A DNA stretch of 58,389 bases, taken from positions 1 to 58,389 of the forward strand of contig URRW01000014.1 of assembly GCA_900550285.1 (NCBI GenBank). The letters run 5' to 3'. This DNA is from an uncultured Lachnospiraceae bacterium. Lineage in GTDB: Bacteria; Bacillota; Clostridia; Lachnospirales; Lachnospiraceae. Positions 1 through 6,847 of the stretch are shown here, one piece after another (the first letter of the stretch is position 1; every line of letters starts with the position of its first letter). The notes beneath the pieces were generated by a model, which was not told the DNA's origin, did not search any database, and was given only the letters and a program-made list of their open reading frames with translations. A program made the translations under genes and the position numbers.

Positions 1-328
1 CGATGAAACGGCTCATCTGCTTTTTAAAGCAGTCGCAGTTGTGCTGGATCGTCTCGGGGGTCATCATCTGGCGCAGATCGCTCCTGCCGGAAGGATCGCC
101 GATCATGCCCGTGCCGCCGCCGATCAGGGCGATGGGCTTGTTGCCCGCCATCTGCATCCGCTTCATCAGGCACAGCGCCATGAAATGTCCCACATGCAGG
201 CTGTCCGCGGTCGGATCAAAGCCGATGTAAAAGGTCGCCTTCCCGTTGTCAACCAGCTCCCGGATCTCCTCCTCGTCGGTCAGCTGCGCCAGAAGCCCTC
301 TGGCTTTTAATTCTTCAAATACCGTCAT
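1..328 (-). CDS. tyrS: Tyrosyl-tRNA synthetase, N-terminal part (cut by window edge)
   Basis: This is the first 109 codons of a class I aminoacyl-tRNA synthetase that charges tRNA-Tyr in the cytoplasm. The fragment reads MTVFEELKARGLL, then TFYIGFDPTADSLHVGH with the HIGH-type signature (HVGH), then ALIGGGTGMIGDPSGRSD, which is typical of bacterial TyrS. The KMSKS loop and the S4-like tRNA-binding domain lie outside the window. The start ATG at 328 is preceded by GAGGAG on the minus strand. A tyrosine-type T-box leader directly upstream supports the assignment and predicts induction when uncharged tRNA-Tyr accumulates. The gene is truncated only by the window. Confidence 0.95.
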   Translation of the reverse strand, partial: MTVFEELKARGLLAQLTDEEEIRELVDNGKATFYIGFDPTADSLHVGHFMALCLMKRMQMAGNKPIALIGGGTGMIGDPSGRSDLRQMMTPETIQHNCDCFKKQMSRFI

Positions 329-354
329 CCTTTTGTTCTCCTCTCGCAAAAAAA

Positions 355-747
355 GTATTTAAAAAGGCCCTCATCCAACAAAAGGACGAGGGCCAACGCT
401 TCGTGTTACCACCTTTTTTCACAGACAGCTCACGCTTGCCTGCCTCATGAAGTACGGTCTTTTGTGATCAAAAACGATACTCCTGCGGGATAACGGCCGC
501 CTCTGCCGCTGCAGCCTACTCTGAACCTGTCTGCTGCCGGGCATCCCGTCATACAGATACCCTGCTGCAGCGCAGCGGCCCGTTTCGGTGCAGAACTCCG
601 GGATGTATTCGGACTGTTGCCTCCCGTGCCTCTCATCAGCCGGCTGCTTTCTGTTGGAGCCTGAATCAGTCTTACTCGTTCCCATCACTGTCTTTTCCTA
701 TGCTGCAAAAACAAAACCGGTCAAGCTGTCCCATTTTTGCAGGAATT
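355..747 (-). ncRNA. Tyrosine T-box riboswitch leader of tyrS
   Basis: The minus-strand leader between promoter and tyrS has T-box features. A Stem I start with GATGGGAACGAGTA lies near 675-690. A candidate tyrosine specifier TAC, in the context GAATACATCC, lies at 605-607. The conserved antiterminator T-box sequence (GGTGGTAACACGAAGCG) lies at 395-415. A strong GC hairpin at 366-394 followed by T residues is the terminator. T-box leaders bind uncharged tRNA and switch between terminator and antiterminator. The specifier was placed by eye, and neighbouring TAT triplets could also serve. Confidence 0.85.
366..394 (-). terminator. T-box-controlled intrinsic terminator upstream of tyrS
   Basis: The inverted repeat GGCCCTCGTCC / GGATGAGGGCC, with a short loop, is followed on the minus strand by TTTTT. 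It immediately follows the T-box motif, as expected for a terminator/antiterminator switch. Confidence 0.85.
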
Positions 748-753
748 AAGTGG

Positions 754-782
754 AGTGTATCACGGTTTAAACGCCTTGTCAA
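754..782 (-). promoter_or_regulatory. Sigma-A promoter of tyrS
   Basis: On the minus strand, TTGACA (777-782) and TACACT (754-759) are separated by exactly 17 bp. Transcription should start near 747, just before the T-box Stem I. Confidence 0.8.
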
Positions 783-786
783 GCCT

Positions 787-1947
787 TTACCAGTACAGTT
801 TCCAGTCCTTTAAAAGCCTTGTGAGCGCCTCCATGTAAAAATAATCGCCCCACAGGTTGCATTCGTCCACGCCGTAGGGATTGCATGTATTGTACGGCGA
901 TTTTTTGGAGTAGGTGCTGTGCAGCACAAGCCCGTTCGACAGCGCAGGATCCTTGACCGCATAGCCGTCGTACAGCGATTTCATAAACTGCCCCGCCAGC
1001 TTCCGATACACTTCGGCATCCTCTTTTTCCAGATATTTCGCCATTTCCAGCATGCCGCAGGCTGCGATGGACGCAGAAGAGGAATCCCTCGGCTCGTCCC
1101 CGGACGTAAATTCCAAATCCCAGTAGGGGATCATGTCCTCCGGCAGATGGCGCAGGAAGTAATCCGATACCTTTTTGAAAATATCGATATATTCTTTTCT
1201 TCCGGTGTACTTATAAGCCAGCGCGCAGCCGTAAATGCCCCACGCCTGCCCTCTTGCCCACGCGGAGCCGTCCCGGTAGCCCTGACAGGTCGCGCCGTGA
1301 TCCGGCTCTCCCGTTTCCATATCGAAAAAGAACGTATGCCATGTGGAATAATCCTCCCGGATCACCGTTTTCATCGCGGTATGGATATGCTTTTCCGCGA
1401 TGTCCTTATATTTCGGATCGCCCGTCTCCTCAGACGCCCAGTACAAAAGCGGCAGATTCAAAAGACAGTCGATGATCAGGCGGTAATTTTCCGGCTGGTT
1501 CATCGGCCCCCATGCCTGAATGAACTCCCCTACCTCATGATAGCGGGAAATGAGCTGATCCGCCGCCAAGATTGCCGCCTCCCTCGCTTTTTTATTCCCC
1601 GTCAGCTTATACGCCGCCACACAGGAGGGCGAATATAAAAATCCCATATCATGATGATCCACGCAGATTTTGTTTACGATCCTGTCATAGAAGCTGTCCA
1701 CCTGCTTTAACGCGGCGTCCTTCAGACGCTGATCCCGGCAATATTCCCACGCAAGCCAGATTTCCCCCGTCCAGAAGCCGTTTGTCCAGTCCTCGTTTTT
1801 GACCGGCTTATAAAACAGCCCCTGACTGGCGCAGTCCTGAAACTGCTCCGTAAATTCCCCCAGATTTCGGAGGATCTGCTCCGACGCAAACCGCAGCCCT
1901 TCCTCCACTTCTTTTTGACCGATCGCCGGCATCGTTTCAAACAGCAT
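787..1947 (-). CDS. Glycoside hydrolase family 88 unsaturated glucuronyl hydrolase
   Basis: This is a 386-residue (alpha/alpha)6-barrel protein of family GH88, whose members hydrate and cleave the unsaturated uronic acid left at the non-reducing end by polysaccharide lyases. Family landmarks are visible: WTNGFWTGEIWLAWEY near residue 55, HHDMGFLYSPS with a candidate catalytic Asp near 100, IIDCLLNLPLLYWASE with a second Asp near 160, and WARGQAW near 230. No signal peptide is seen, so it is cytoplasmic and should act on imported oligosaccharides. The start at 1947 was chosen because AAGGAGAGGG precedes it; a longer frame begins at 1983 without a site. It is divergent from a heparinase-like lyase gene, which suggests one glycan pathway. 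The exact substrate (glycosaminoglycan, rhamnogalacturonan or other) is not shown. Confidence 0.9.
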   Translation of the reverse strand: MLFETMPAIGQKEVEEGLRFASEQILRNLGEFTEQFQDCASQGLFYKPVKNEDWTNGFWTGEIWLAWEYCRDQRLKDAALKQVDSFYDRIVNKICVDHHDMGFLYSPSCVAAYKLTGNKKAREAAILAADQLISRYHEVGEFIQAWGPMNQPENYRLIIDCLLNLPLLYWASEETGDPKYKDIAEKHIHTAMKTVIREDYSTWHTFFFDMETGEPDHGATCQGYRDGSAWARGQAWGIYGCALAYKYTGRKEYIDIFKKVSDYFLRHLPEDMIPYWDLEFTSGDEPRDSSSASIAACGMLEMAKYLEKEDAEVYRKLAGQFMKSLYDGYAVKDPALSNGLVLHSTYSKKSPYNTCNPYGVDECNLWGDYFYMEALTRLLKDWKLYW

Positions 1948-1998
1948 TTTTCCCTCTCCTTCCGCCGTCAAAACGGCTCGCATTTCTTTCTATCCACT

Positions 1999-2027
1999 AT
2001 TTTACCGTGTCCGCCCACAGCGCGCAA
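1999..2027 (-). promoter_or_regulatory. Candidate promoter of the GH88 gene
   Basis: On the minus strand TTGCGC (2022-2027) and TAAAAT (1999-2004) are 17 bp apart, about 50 bp upstream of the chosen start. The -35 is weak, so an activator may be needed. Confidence 0.45.
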
Positions 2028-2090
2028 CCGCCCCTTTGCTCATATCTTTTCACAAATATGGAATATCTTCCACAATCCTGTCCCTCTGCC

Positions 2091-2119
2091 TTGTTTCCCT
2101 GTCTTACGGGTGGTATTCT
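2091..2119 (+). promoter_or_regulatory. Candidate promoter of the heparinase-like gene
   Basis: TTGTTT (2091-2096) and TATTCT (2114-2119) are spaced 17 bp. Downstream, an exact tandem duplication of an 11-bp unit (CACAATAAAAA) occupies 2141-2162, just before the GAGAGG ribosome binding site. Its role is unknown. Confidence 0.5.
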
Positions 2120-2180
2120 GAGCCTGTAAAACAGTCCCTGCACAATAAAAACACAATAAAAATAAAGAGAGGTTTTCCAT

Positions 2181-4106
2181 ATGTTTTCTGAAATTGCTGC
2201 CGCCTTTGACCGAAAGCTGCTCCCTTATACGCCCTGCGCTGATATTTCCGACCGCAGCGCATGGGACCGTCTCGATCCGGAGTGGAAAAAGGAAACGGTC
2301 CTTTTAGGGGAACGCTTCCTGAATTTTGAATGGCCTTATCTTTCCGCTTCCGATTTTCTGGAATTTTCCCGCACCGGAAACCGGGTTCATTTTGAAGATA
2401 AGCTGTTTTCCAAGCGGCACGCCTTAAACGCCCTCGTGCTGGCGGAATGCACAGAGAACAAGGGACGTTTCCTGCCCGGCATCATCGACGGCATTTTTTC
2501 GATCTGCGATGAAAATGCGTGGAACCTGCCCGCCCACAATTCCTATGAGCGCGACGCTGCCCAGCTTCCCCTGCCGGACCTTACCGATCCGGTGCTGGAT
2601 CTGTTCGCCTGTGAAACGGGCGCGGTGCTTGCCACGGCTTCCTATCTGCTCGCCCCCGTGCTCGACGCCTTTTCCCCGTTTCTCACAAAACGCATCCGCT
2701 ACGAGCTGGAACGGCGGATTTTTACGCCCTACACAAAGCGGCATTTCTGGTGGATGGGCGACGGGGTTTCCCCGATGAACAACTGGACGATCTGGTGCAC
2801 GCAAAACGTCCTTTTGTCCGTCTTCCTGACCGGGACGGATGACGCGCTGCGACGCGCCGTTTTTCAAAAAGCCTGCCGAAGCGCCGATTTTTTTCTTGCG
2901 GAGTACGGGCAGGACGGCTGCTGCGACGAAGGGGCACAGTATTACCGCCACGCGGGGCTTTGCCTCTTTCTCGTGCTTTCCGTCTGCGATTCCATCACGG
3001 GAGGCGCTTTTAAGTGCCTGTTTGGCGATGAAAAGATCCGCAATATCGCCTCCTACATTTACCGGGTGCATATCGCGGACAAATATTATATCAATTTTGC
3101 GGACTGCTCCCCCGTGGCGGGCAGATGCAGCGTGCGCGAATATCTATTTGCAAAGCTGACCGGGCAGGAGGATATGATGCGCTTTGCGGCAAAGGATTTT
3201 CTGGCAGGCAAAAAAGACGCCCTTCTGCTGCCCGCCGAAAACAACCTGTTCTACCGCCTCCTTTCCGGCTTTTACGCTGCCGAGATCAAAGCCTTCGACT
3301 GCTCTGCGGCACAGCCCGCCCCGGATCTGTTTTACCCAAGCGTCGGGCTTTTTGCCGCCCGGGACAGCCGTTTCTTCCTCGCAGTCAAGGCGGGGGACAA
3401 TGCGGACAGCCACAATCACAACGATGTAGGAAGCTTTACAGTATACAAAGACGGACGCCCCCTTATCATCGACATCGGCGTGGAAAGCTATACGAAAAAG
3501 ACCTTTTCCCCACAGCGCTATGAAATCTGGACGATGCAGTCGGCATGGCACAACCTGCCCTCCTTCGACGGCATCATGCAAAAGGACGGCGCACAGTACC
3601 GTGCCGCCGGCGTCTCCTGCAGCCTTTCGGCTTCCTCCATTTCGATGGACATCGCCCCCGCCTATCCGTCCGCTTCCCCGGTTTCTTCCTACCGGCGCAG
3701 CACGCGTTTGTACAAAGGGGAAAAAATCAAAATCACGGACGAGTTTTCCTTCCGGGACGATCTGCCCCACCGGGTCGTGTTAAGCCTGATCACCTGTGAA
3801 AAGCCCGGAAGGATTTCAGAGCTTCCGGACGGGCAGCGCATCGAAATCCCTGCGGCTGCCGAATCTGCCGCGCCGGATACCAAAGCCGCTGCGCCAGATA
3901 CCGGAGCCGCTGCGCAGAATAACGGAACCGACCTGCCGGCTGCCAAAGCCGCTGCGCAGCTTACCCTTTCGGGCGGGCGCATTTCATCCATCGAAGAAAT
4001 CCCGATCACCGACGCGCGGCTTTCCGCCGCATGGAAGCGCCCCATTTACCGGATGCTCATCGAGCCGCTGCCGAACAGCCGCCGGTTTGATCTGGAAATC
4101 CGCTGA
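2181..4106 (+). CDS. Heparinase II/III-like polysaccharide lyase or related protein
   Basis: This 641-residue protein has the layout of heparinase II/III-family lyases: an alpha-helical toroid for roughly the first 370 residues, then a beta-sandwich half. The sandwich contains the family signature DNADSHNHNDVGSFTVY near 405-420, followed by PLIIDIGVESYTKKTF and WHNLPSFDG. Such enzymes cleave uronic-acid-containing polysaccharides by beta-elimination, creating the unsaturated ends that the divergent GH88 enzyme can remove. No signal peptide is evident, so it probably acts on intracellular oligosaccharides. An Ala/Pro-rich stretch at residues about 557-594 with internal repeats (KAAAPDTGAAAQ) interrupts the C-terminal sheet. 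GAGAGG upstream supports the start. Some family members are not lyases, so the activity is inferred. Confidence 0.8.
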   Translation: MFSEIAAAFDRKLLPYTPCADISDRSAWDRLDPEWKKETVLLGERFLNFEWPYLSASDFLEFSRTGNRVHFEDKLFSKRHALNALVLAECTENKGRFLPGIIDGIFSICDENAWNLPAHNSYERDAAQLPLPDLTDPVLDLFACETGAVLATASYLLAPVLDAFSPFLTKRIRYELERRIFTPYTKRHFWWMGDGVSPMNNWTIWCTQNVLLSVFLTGTDDALRRAVFQKACRSADFFLAEYGQDGCCDEGAQYYRHAGLCLFLVLSVCDSITGGAFKCLFGDEKIRNIASYIYRVHIADKYYINFADCSPVAGRCSVREYLFAKLTGQEDMMRFAAKDFLAGKKDALLLPAENNLFYRLLSGFYAAEIKAFDCSAAQPAPDLFYPSVGLFAARDSRFFLAVKAGDNADSHNHNDVGSFTVYKDGRPLIIDIGVESYTKKTFSPQRYEIWTMQSAWHNLPSFDGIMQKDGAQYRAAGVSCSLSASSISMDIAPAYPSASPVSSYRRSTRLYKGEKIKITDEFSFRDDLPHRVVLSLITCEKPGRISELPDGQRIEIPAAAESAAPDTKAAAPDTGAAAQNNGTDLPAAKAAAQLTLSGGRISSIEEIPITDARLSAAWKRPIYRMLIEPLPNSRRFDLEIR

Positions 4107-4153
4107 TCAAAAACATTTCCGCAGCACAAAAAAGTGCGCGCCTTGGCAGCATG

Positions 4154-4198
4154 AAAAAACCGCGGCAGCCCTGTGTTTGAGAGACTGCCGCGGTTTTT
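4154..4198. terminator. Bidirectional intrinsic terminator
   Basis: A 14-bp inverted repeat (AAAAACCGCGGCAG and its complement) is flanked by A and T runs. It lies between two convergent genes and can stop transcription from both sides. Confidence 0.85.
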
Positions 4199-4217
4199 GC
4201 TTTCGCCAAAAATGTCC

Positions 4218-5699
4218 TTATTGTGCCGGCTCCATGCCGTCAAATACAAACGTATGGCCGTTATCCTCCGAACGGTAGCGGGCTGTTTCGTTCTGATCCC
4301 CGCCGTTATAGTCCCCGTCCGCGCCCTGCCCGCAGAGCACATAGAGGCTTCCGCCCTTTTCATAGGGCATCCGGGGATAATCGTAGGGCGCCCAGATCGC
4401 GCCTGCAGAATCCGTCTCCGTCTTATGGCAGATCTCCACCGGCTCATACTGTTTTCCGCCGTCCTCTGTCACATAGAGCCGCGCCGTATTCCCGCCGTTG
4501 TGCGCCAGCGTGGCAAACCCGAAATTTTCATCCAGAAAGGTAAAGTCCACGCCCTGTCCAAGCTCCCCGTGAAAGGGATCGTCTGACACTACCTCCCAGT
4601 TTTTGCCGCCGTCGCTGCTTTTGATCAGCCCGTACAGGCGGCTGCCCAGCGCCGCGTCCAAAACGATCATCCGGTAACGGATTTTTCCATCTTCCAAAAC
4701 GACTTCTTTTTCAAAATTGCTGTCGTCATAATATCCTGCCTCCGCAGTTTCCGGTTCCAACGGCTCCTGAGGCTCCTCTGATCCATCCGGCTCCCCGAAT
4801 TTTTCCGGCGCTGTATCCGCTTTGCCGTAATCTGCCCAGCCTTCTGCCTCGCCGGTCTTTTCCAGAACGATCTTTTCCTGTTCATCCATCGAGATCCTGC
4901 ACAGCGTAAGCGTTCCGCCGTCCATCAGCATCCCGTCCTCCTCATAGCAGTCCCGGTTCATGATCAGCGAAAACGCTTCCCCGATCGTCATTCCGATCGT
5001 CCCATAACGCTCGCACTCGCTTTCCTCAAAAAACCACTGCCCTTCCTTTGTCACAATGCGGATGCCCGAAGAGACCTCAACGCTCCATTCCTCCCCGGAG
5101 GAATCGTATCCCGTCCAGCTTCCCCGCATCGGTACATAAGGGTCCATATACGAAATGACGCTGCCGCGGGCGCCGTAGGTTGCCAGATACTGCCGCACCT
5201 TTCCCGCCGTATCCCTGCCCGTTACCGCGCACACATCCTCTTCCAGCCAGTCGTATTTTAAATCGCTGTCCGCCGCAAAGGGCAGGATTTCTTTCGGATA
5301 CCGGAAAAAAAGATAAGAAACCCGGCACAGCCTTCTCTGACCGCTCTGCACATCCGTATCGACCACCGCAATCCTGCTTTTTTCAGGCGACCGGGACACC
5401 TCTTCCTTTCCCGGACTCAAAACCGCAGAAAGCAAAACCGCCAGAACCGCCGTTACACCTGCCGCCGCCAGCCATGCCAGCTTTGTCCCCCGCTTCTTTT
5501 TCAGGTTCAGGATGACCGCAGCCGCAAAAGCAAACGCCCCCGCCGCCAAAACTGCCGTTTCCATCCAGTCAAACAGCCATAGGTATCCCTTCGGGAGCAC
5601 GATCCTGCGATAACAGACTTCAACGCCCAGGGCTGCTGCGGTTACGAAAAGCAGGCACGCCGTTTGAATGACCCTCCATACAGTTTTACTCTTTTTCAT
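4218..5699 (-). CDS. Membrane-anchored protein with Asp-box (BNR) repeats
   Basis: This 493-residue protein of unknown function has three hydrophobic segments in the first about 100 residues (10-28, 45-63, 75-95). A largely extracellular region follows. Its C-terminal third carries at least three Asp-box-like motifs, SSDGGKNWEVV, VTEDGGKQYEP and RSEDNGHTFVF, which mark the blades of beta-propellers in sialidase-like and photosynthesis-assembly-like folds. The overall layout suggests a cell-surface beta-propeller anchored in the membrane. Its start overlaps the end of the aldolase gene by 14 bases, with GGAGAGG just upstream, so the two are translationally coupled. No catalytic residues of a sialidase could be identified. 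The functional link to rhamnose metabolism is unclear. Confidence 0.6.
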   Translation of the reverse strand: MKKSKTVWRVIQTACLLFVTAAALGVEVCYRRIVLPKGYLWLFDWMETAVLAAGAFAFAAAVILNLKKKRGTKLAWLAAAGVTAVLAVLLSAVLSPGKEEVSRSPEKSRIAVVDTDVQSGQRRLCRVSYLFFRYPKEILPFAADSDLKYDWLEEDVCAVTGRDTAGKVRQYLATYGARGSVISYMDPYVPMRGSWTGYDSSGEEWSVEVSSGIRIVTKEGQWFFEESECERYGTIGMTIGEAFSLIMNRDCYEEDGMLMDGGTLTLCRISMDEQEKIVLEKTGEAEGWADYGKADTAPEKFGEPDGSEEPQEPLEPETAEAGYYDDSNFEKEVVLEDGKIRYRMIVLDAALGSRLYGLIKSSDGGKNWEVVSDDPFHGELGQGVDFTFLDENFGFATLAHNGGNTARLYVTEDGGKQYEPVEICHKTETDSAGAIWAPYDYPRMPYEKGGSLYVLCGQGADGDYNGGDQNETARYRSEDNGHTFVFDGMEPAQ

Positions 5700-6516
5700 A
5701 CAAAAACCTCTCCGGAAGCGTTACCCCAAAATCCTTTGCCAGCGCGCGAAACTGCTCCGGCGTGATCGTCTGGCGCTTCACAGCGCTCATAGAGCGCGCC
5801 TTTACAAGGATTTCCGCCGATTTTTCCACCGTATGCGCCAGTCCGAAGGTAATGTCAAAATCAGGGCCCGCGCAGAAAATCCCGTGATGCGCCCACACCG
5901 CCACATCGTACTTTTCCATCAGGCGGCTTGTCTCAATGGCAATGTCGCGTCCGCCCGGAACCATCCAGTCCACCACGCCGATCCCGTCCGGAAATACCAC
6001 GGGGCATTCCGTCGCCATCTCCCACAGCTCCCGCGTAAACGCCTCGTCCGTCAGCGGCAGCACAAACGTCAGCGCGATCACATTTGTCGTATGCGCATGG
6101 TAAATTACCCGGTACGCGCCCCCGGTCGCACGTTTTTTTACTTCATGGTTCATCAGGTGGCTGGGGAGCTCGCTGGTCGGTCTTCCGCCGTTTACAAGCC
6201 CCCAGCGGATCCGGTATTGCTCCCCTGCCTGATCCAGCTCGATGATGCACACGGAATCCTCCGGATCGCGCAGCACATTCCTGAAAAATTTGCCGCTTCC
6301 CGTCACCAGAAAATACTCCCCGGCAAGTCCCGGAACTGCTGTGCCGACCGGTTTCCATTCCCCGTCTGCCAAAAGCTCCTCCCGGACGCTTTCGATCTCC
6401 TCTTTCCGGATACGGTAGCTTAAATTGCCGCCGTTTCTTTCGTGCCAGCCCTGCTGCCAGCCGTCGTCCGCCATTCTCAGAAAGCCCTGTACAAAGGGCG
6501 CCTCCAACACTCTCAT
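5686..6516 (-). CDS. rhaD: Rhamnulose-1-phosphate aldolase (class II aldolase)
   Basis: This 276-residue zinc-dependent class II aldolase cleaves L-rhamnulose-1-phosphate into dihydroxyacetone phosphate and L-lactaldehyde. It follows the RhaD pattern throughout: WHERNGGNLSYR near residue 24, FLVTGSGKFFRN near 69, WGLVNGGRPTSELPSH with a likely catalytic Glu at 116, zinc ligands in VIYHAHTTN (His140 and His142) and a third His in WAHHGIF, and VFPDGIGVVDWMVPG. Length matches E. coli RhaD. It heads a two-gene unit with an Asp-box membrane protein. The isomerase and kinase genes rhaA and rhaB are not in the window. Ribosome binding site GGAGAAAGGGA precedes the start. Confidence 0.93.
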   Translation of the reverse strand: MRVLEAPFVQGFLRMADDGWQQGWHERNGGNLSYRIRKEEIESVREELLADGEWKPVGTAVPGLAGEYFLVTGSGKFFRNVLRDPEDSVCIIELDQAGEQYRIRWGLVNGGRPTSELPSHLMNHEVKKRATGGAYRVIYHAHTTNVIALTFVLPLTDEAFTRELWEMATECPVVFPDGIGVVDWMVPGGRDIAIETSRLMEKYDVAVWAHHGIFCAGPDFDITFGLAHTVEKSAEILVKARSMSAVKRQTITPEQFRALAKDFGVTLPERFLYEKE

Positions 6517-6557
6517 TTTTTCTCCCTTTCTCCTGCAACTGTTTTTGATGCCTTTTT

Positions 6558-6589
6558 ATACCGTTATCCATCAGACTGATGATACCGTT
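6558..6589. promoter_or_regulatory. Candidate operator upstream of rhaD (direct repeat)
   Basis: ATACCGTT occurs at 6558-6565 and again at 6582-6589, 24 bp apart, about 45-75 bp before the rhaD start. A TATAAA element for the minus strand overlaps the proximal copy. Such spaced direct repeats fit an AraC-type or other activator site, but no regulator gene is adjacent. The remaining part of the 331-bp gap (6517-6847) holds the purF-like promoter region and nothing else I recognise. Confidence 0.4.
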
Positions 6590-6758
6590 TTTCCCCGCAC
6601 AATTCAAGCGGAATCTGGAAGCGCTGCCATATAGACTTATCGTCAGGGCTGCCGTTTTTTTCCTGCCCCTCCGCCCAAACACATGCCGTTTCGGGCGTAA
6701 GAATCAGCTATTTTTACAAAGCCTTTTGCCGTCAATATGGCTGTTCGCCAAAAGAATG

Positions 6759-6811
6759 CCGAAAATTTTCGGATATTTCTATTTGTGGAACGCTTCCGCC
6801 TGTGATAAAAT
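6759..6811 (+). promoter_or_regulatory. Promoter and palindromic operator of the purF-like gene
   Basis: TTGTGG (6783-6788) and TAAAAT (6806-6811) are 17 bp apart. Ten bases upstream of the -35 lies a perfect 14-bp palindrome, CCGAAAATTTTCGG (6759-6772), a plausible operator for a dimeric regulator. The gene has a strong CCGGAGG ribosome binding site. Confidence 0.6.
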
Positions 6812-6847
6812 AAATTTAAAATACAACAACCATACCGGAGGATAAAA

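Noticed and set aside
6517..6847. Purine riboswitch before the purF-like gene
   Set aside because: None of the conserved junction sequence of a purine aptamer was found; only the palindrome and promoter are visible.
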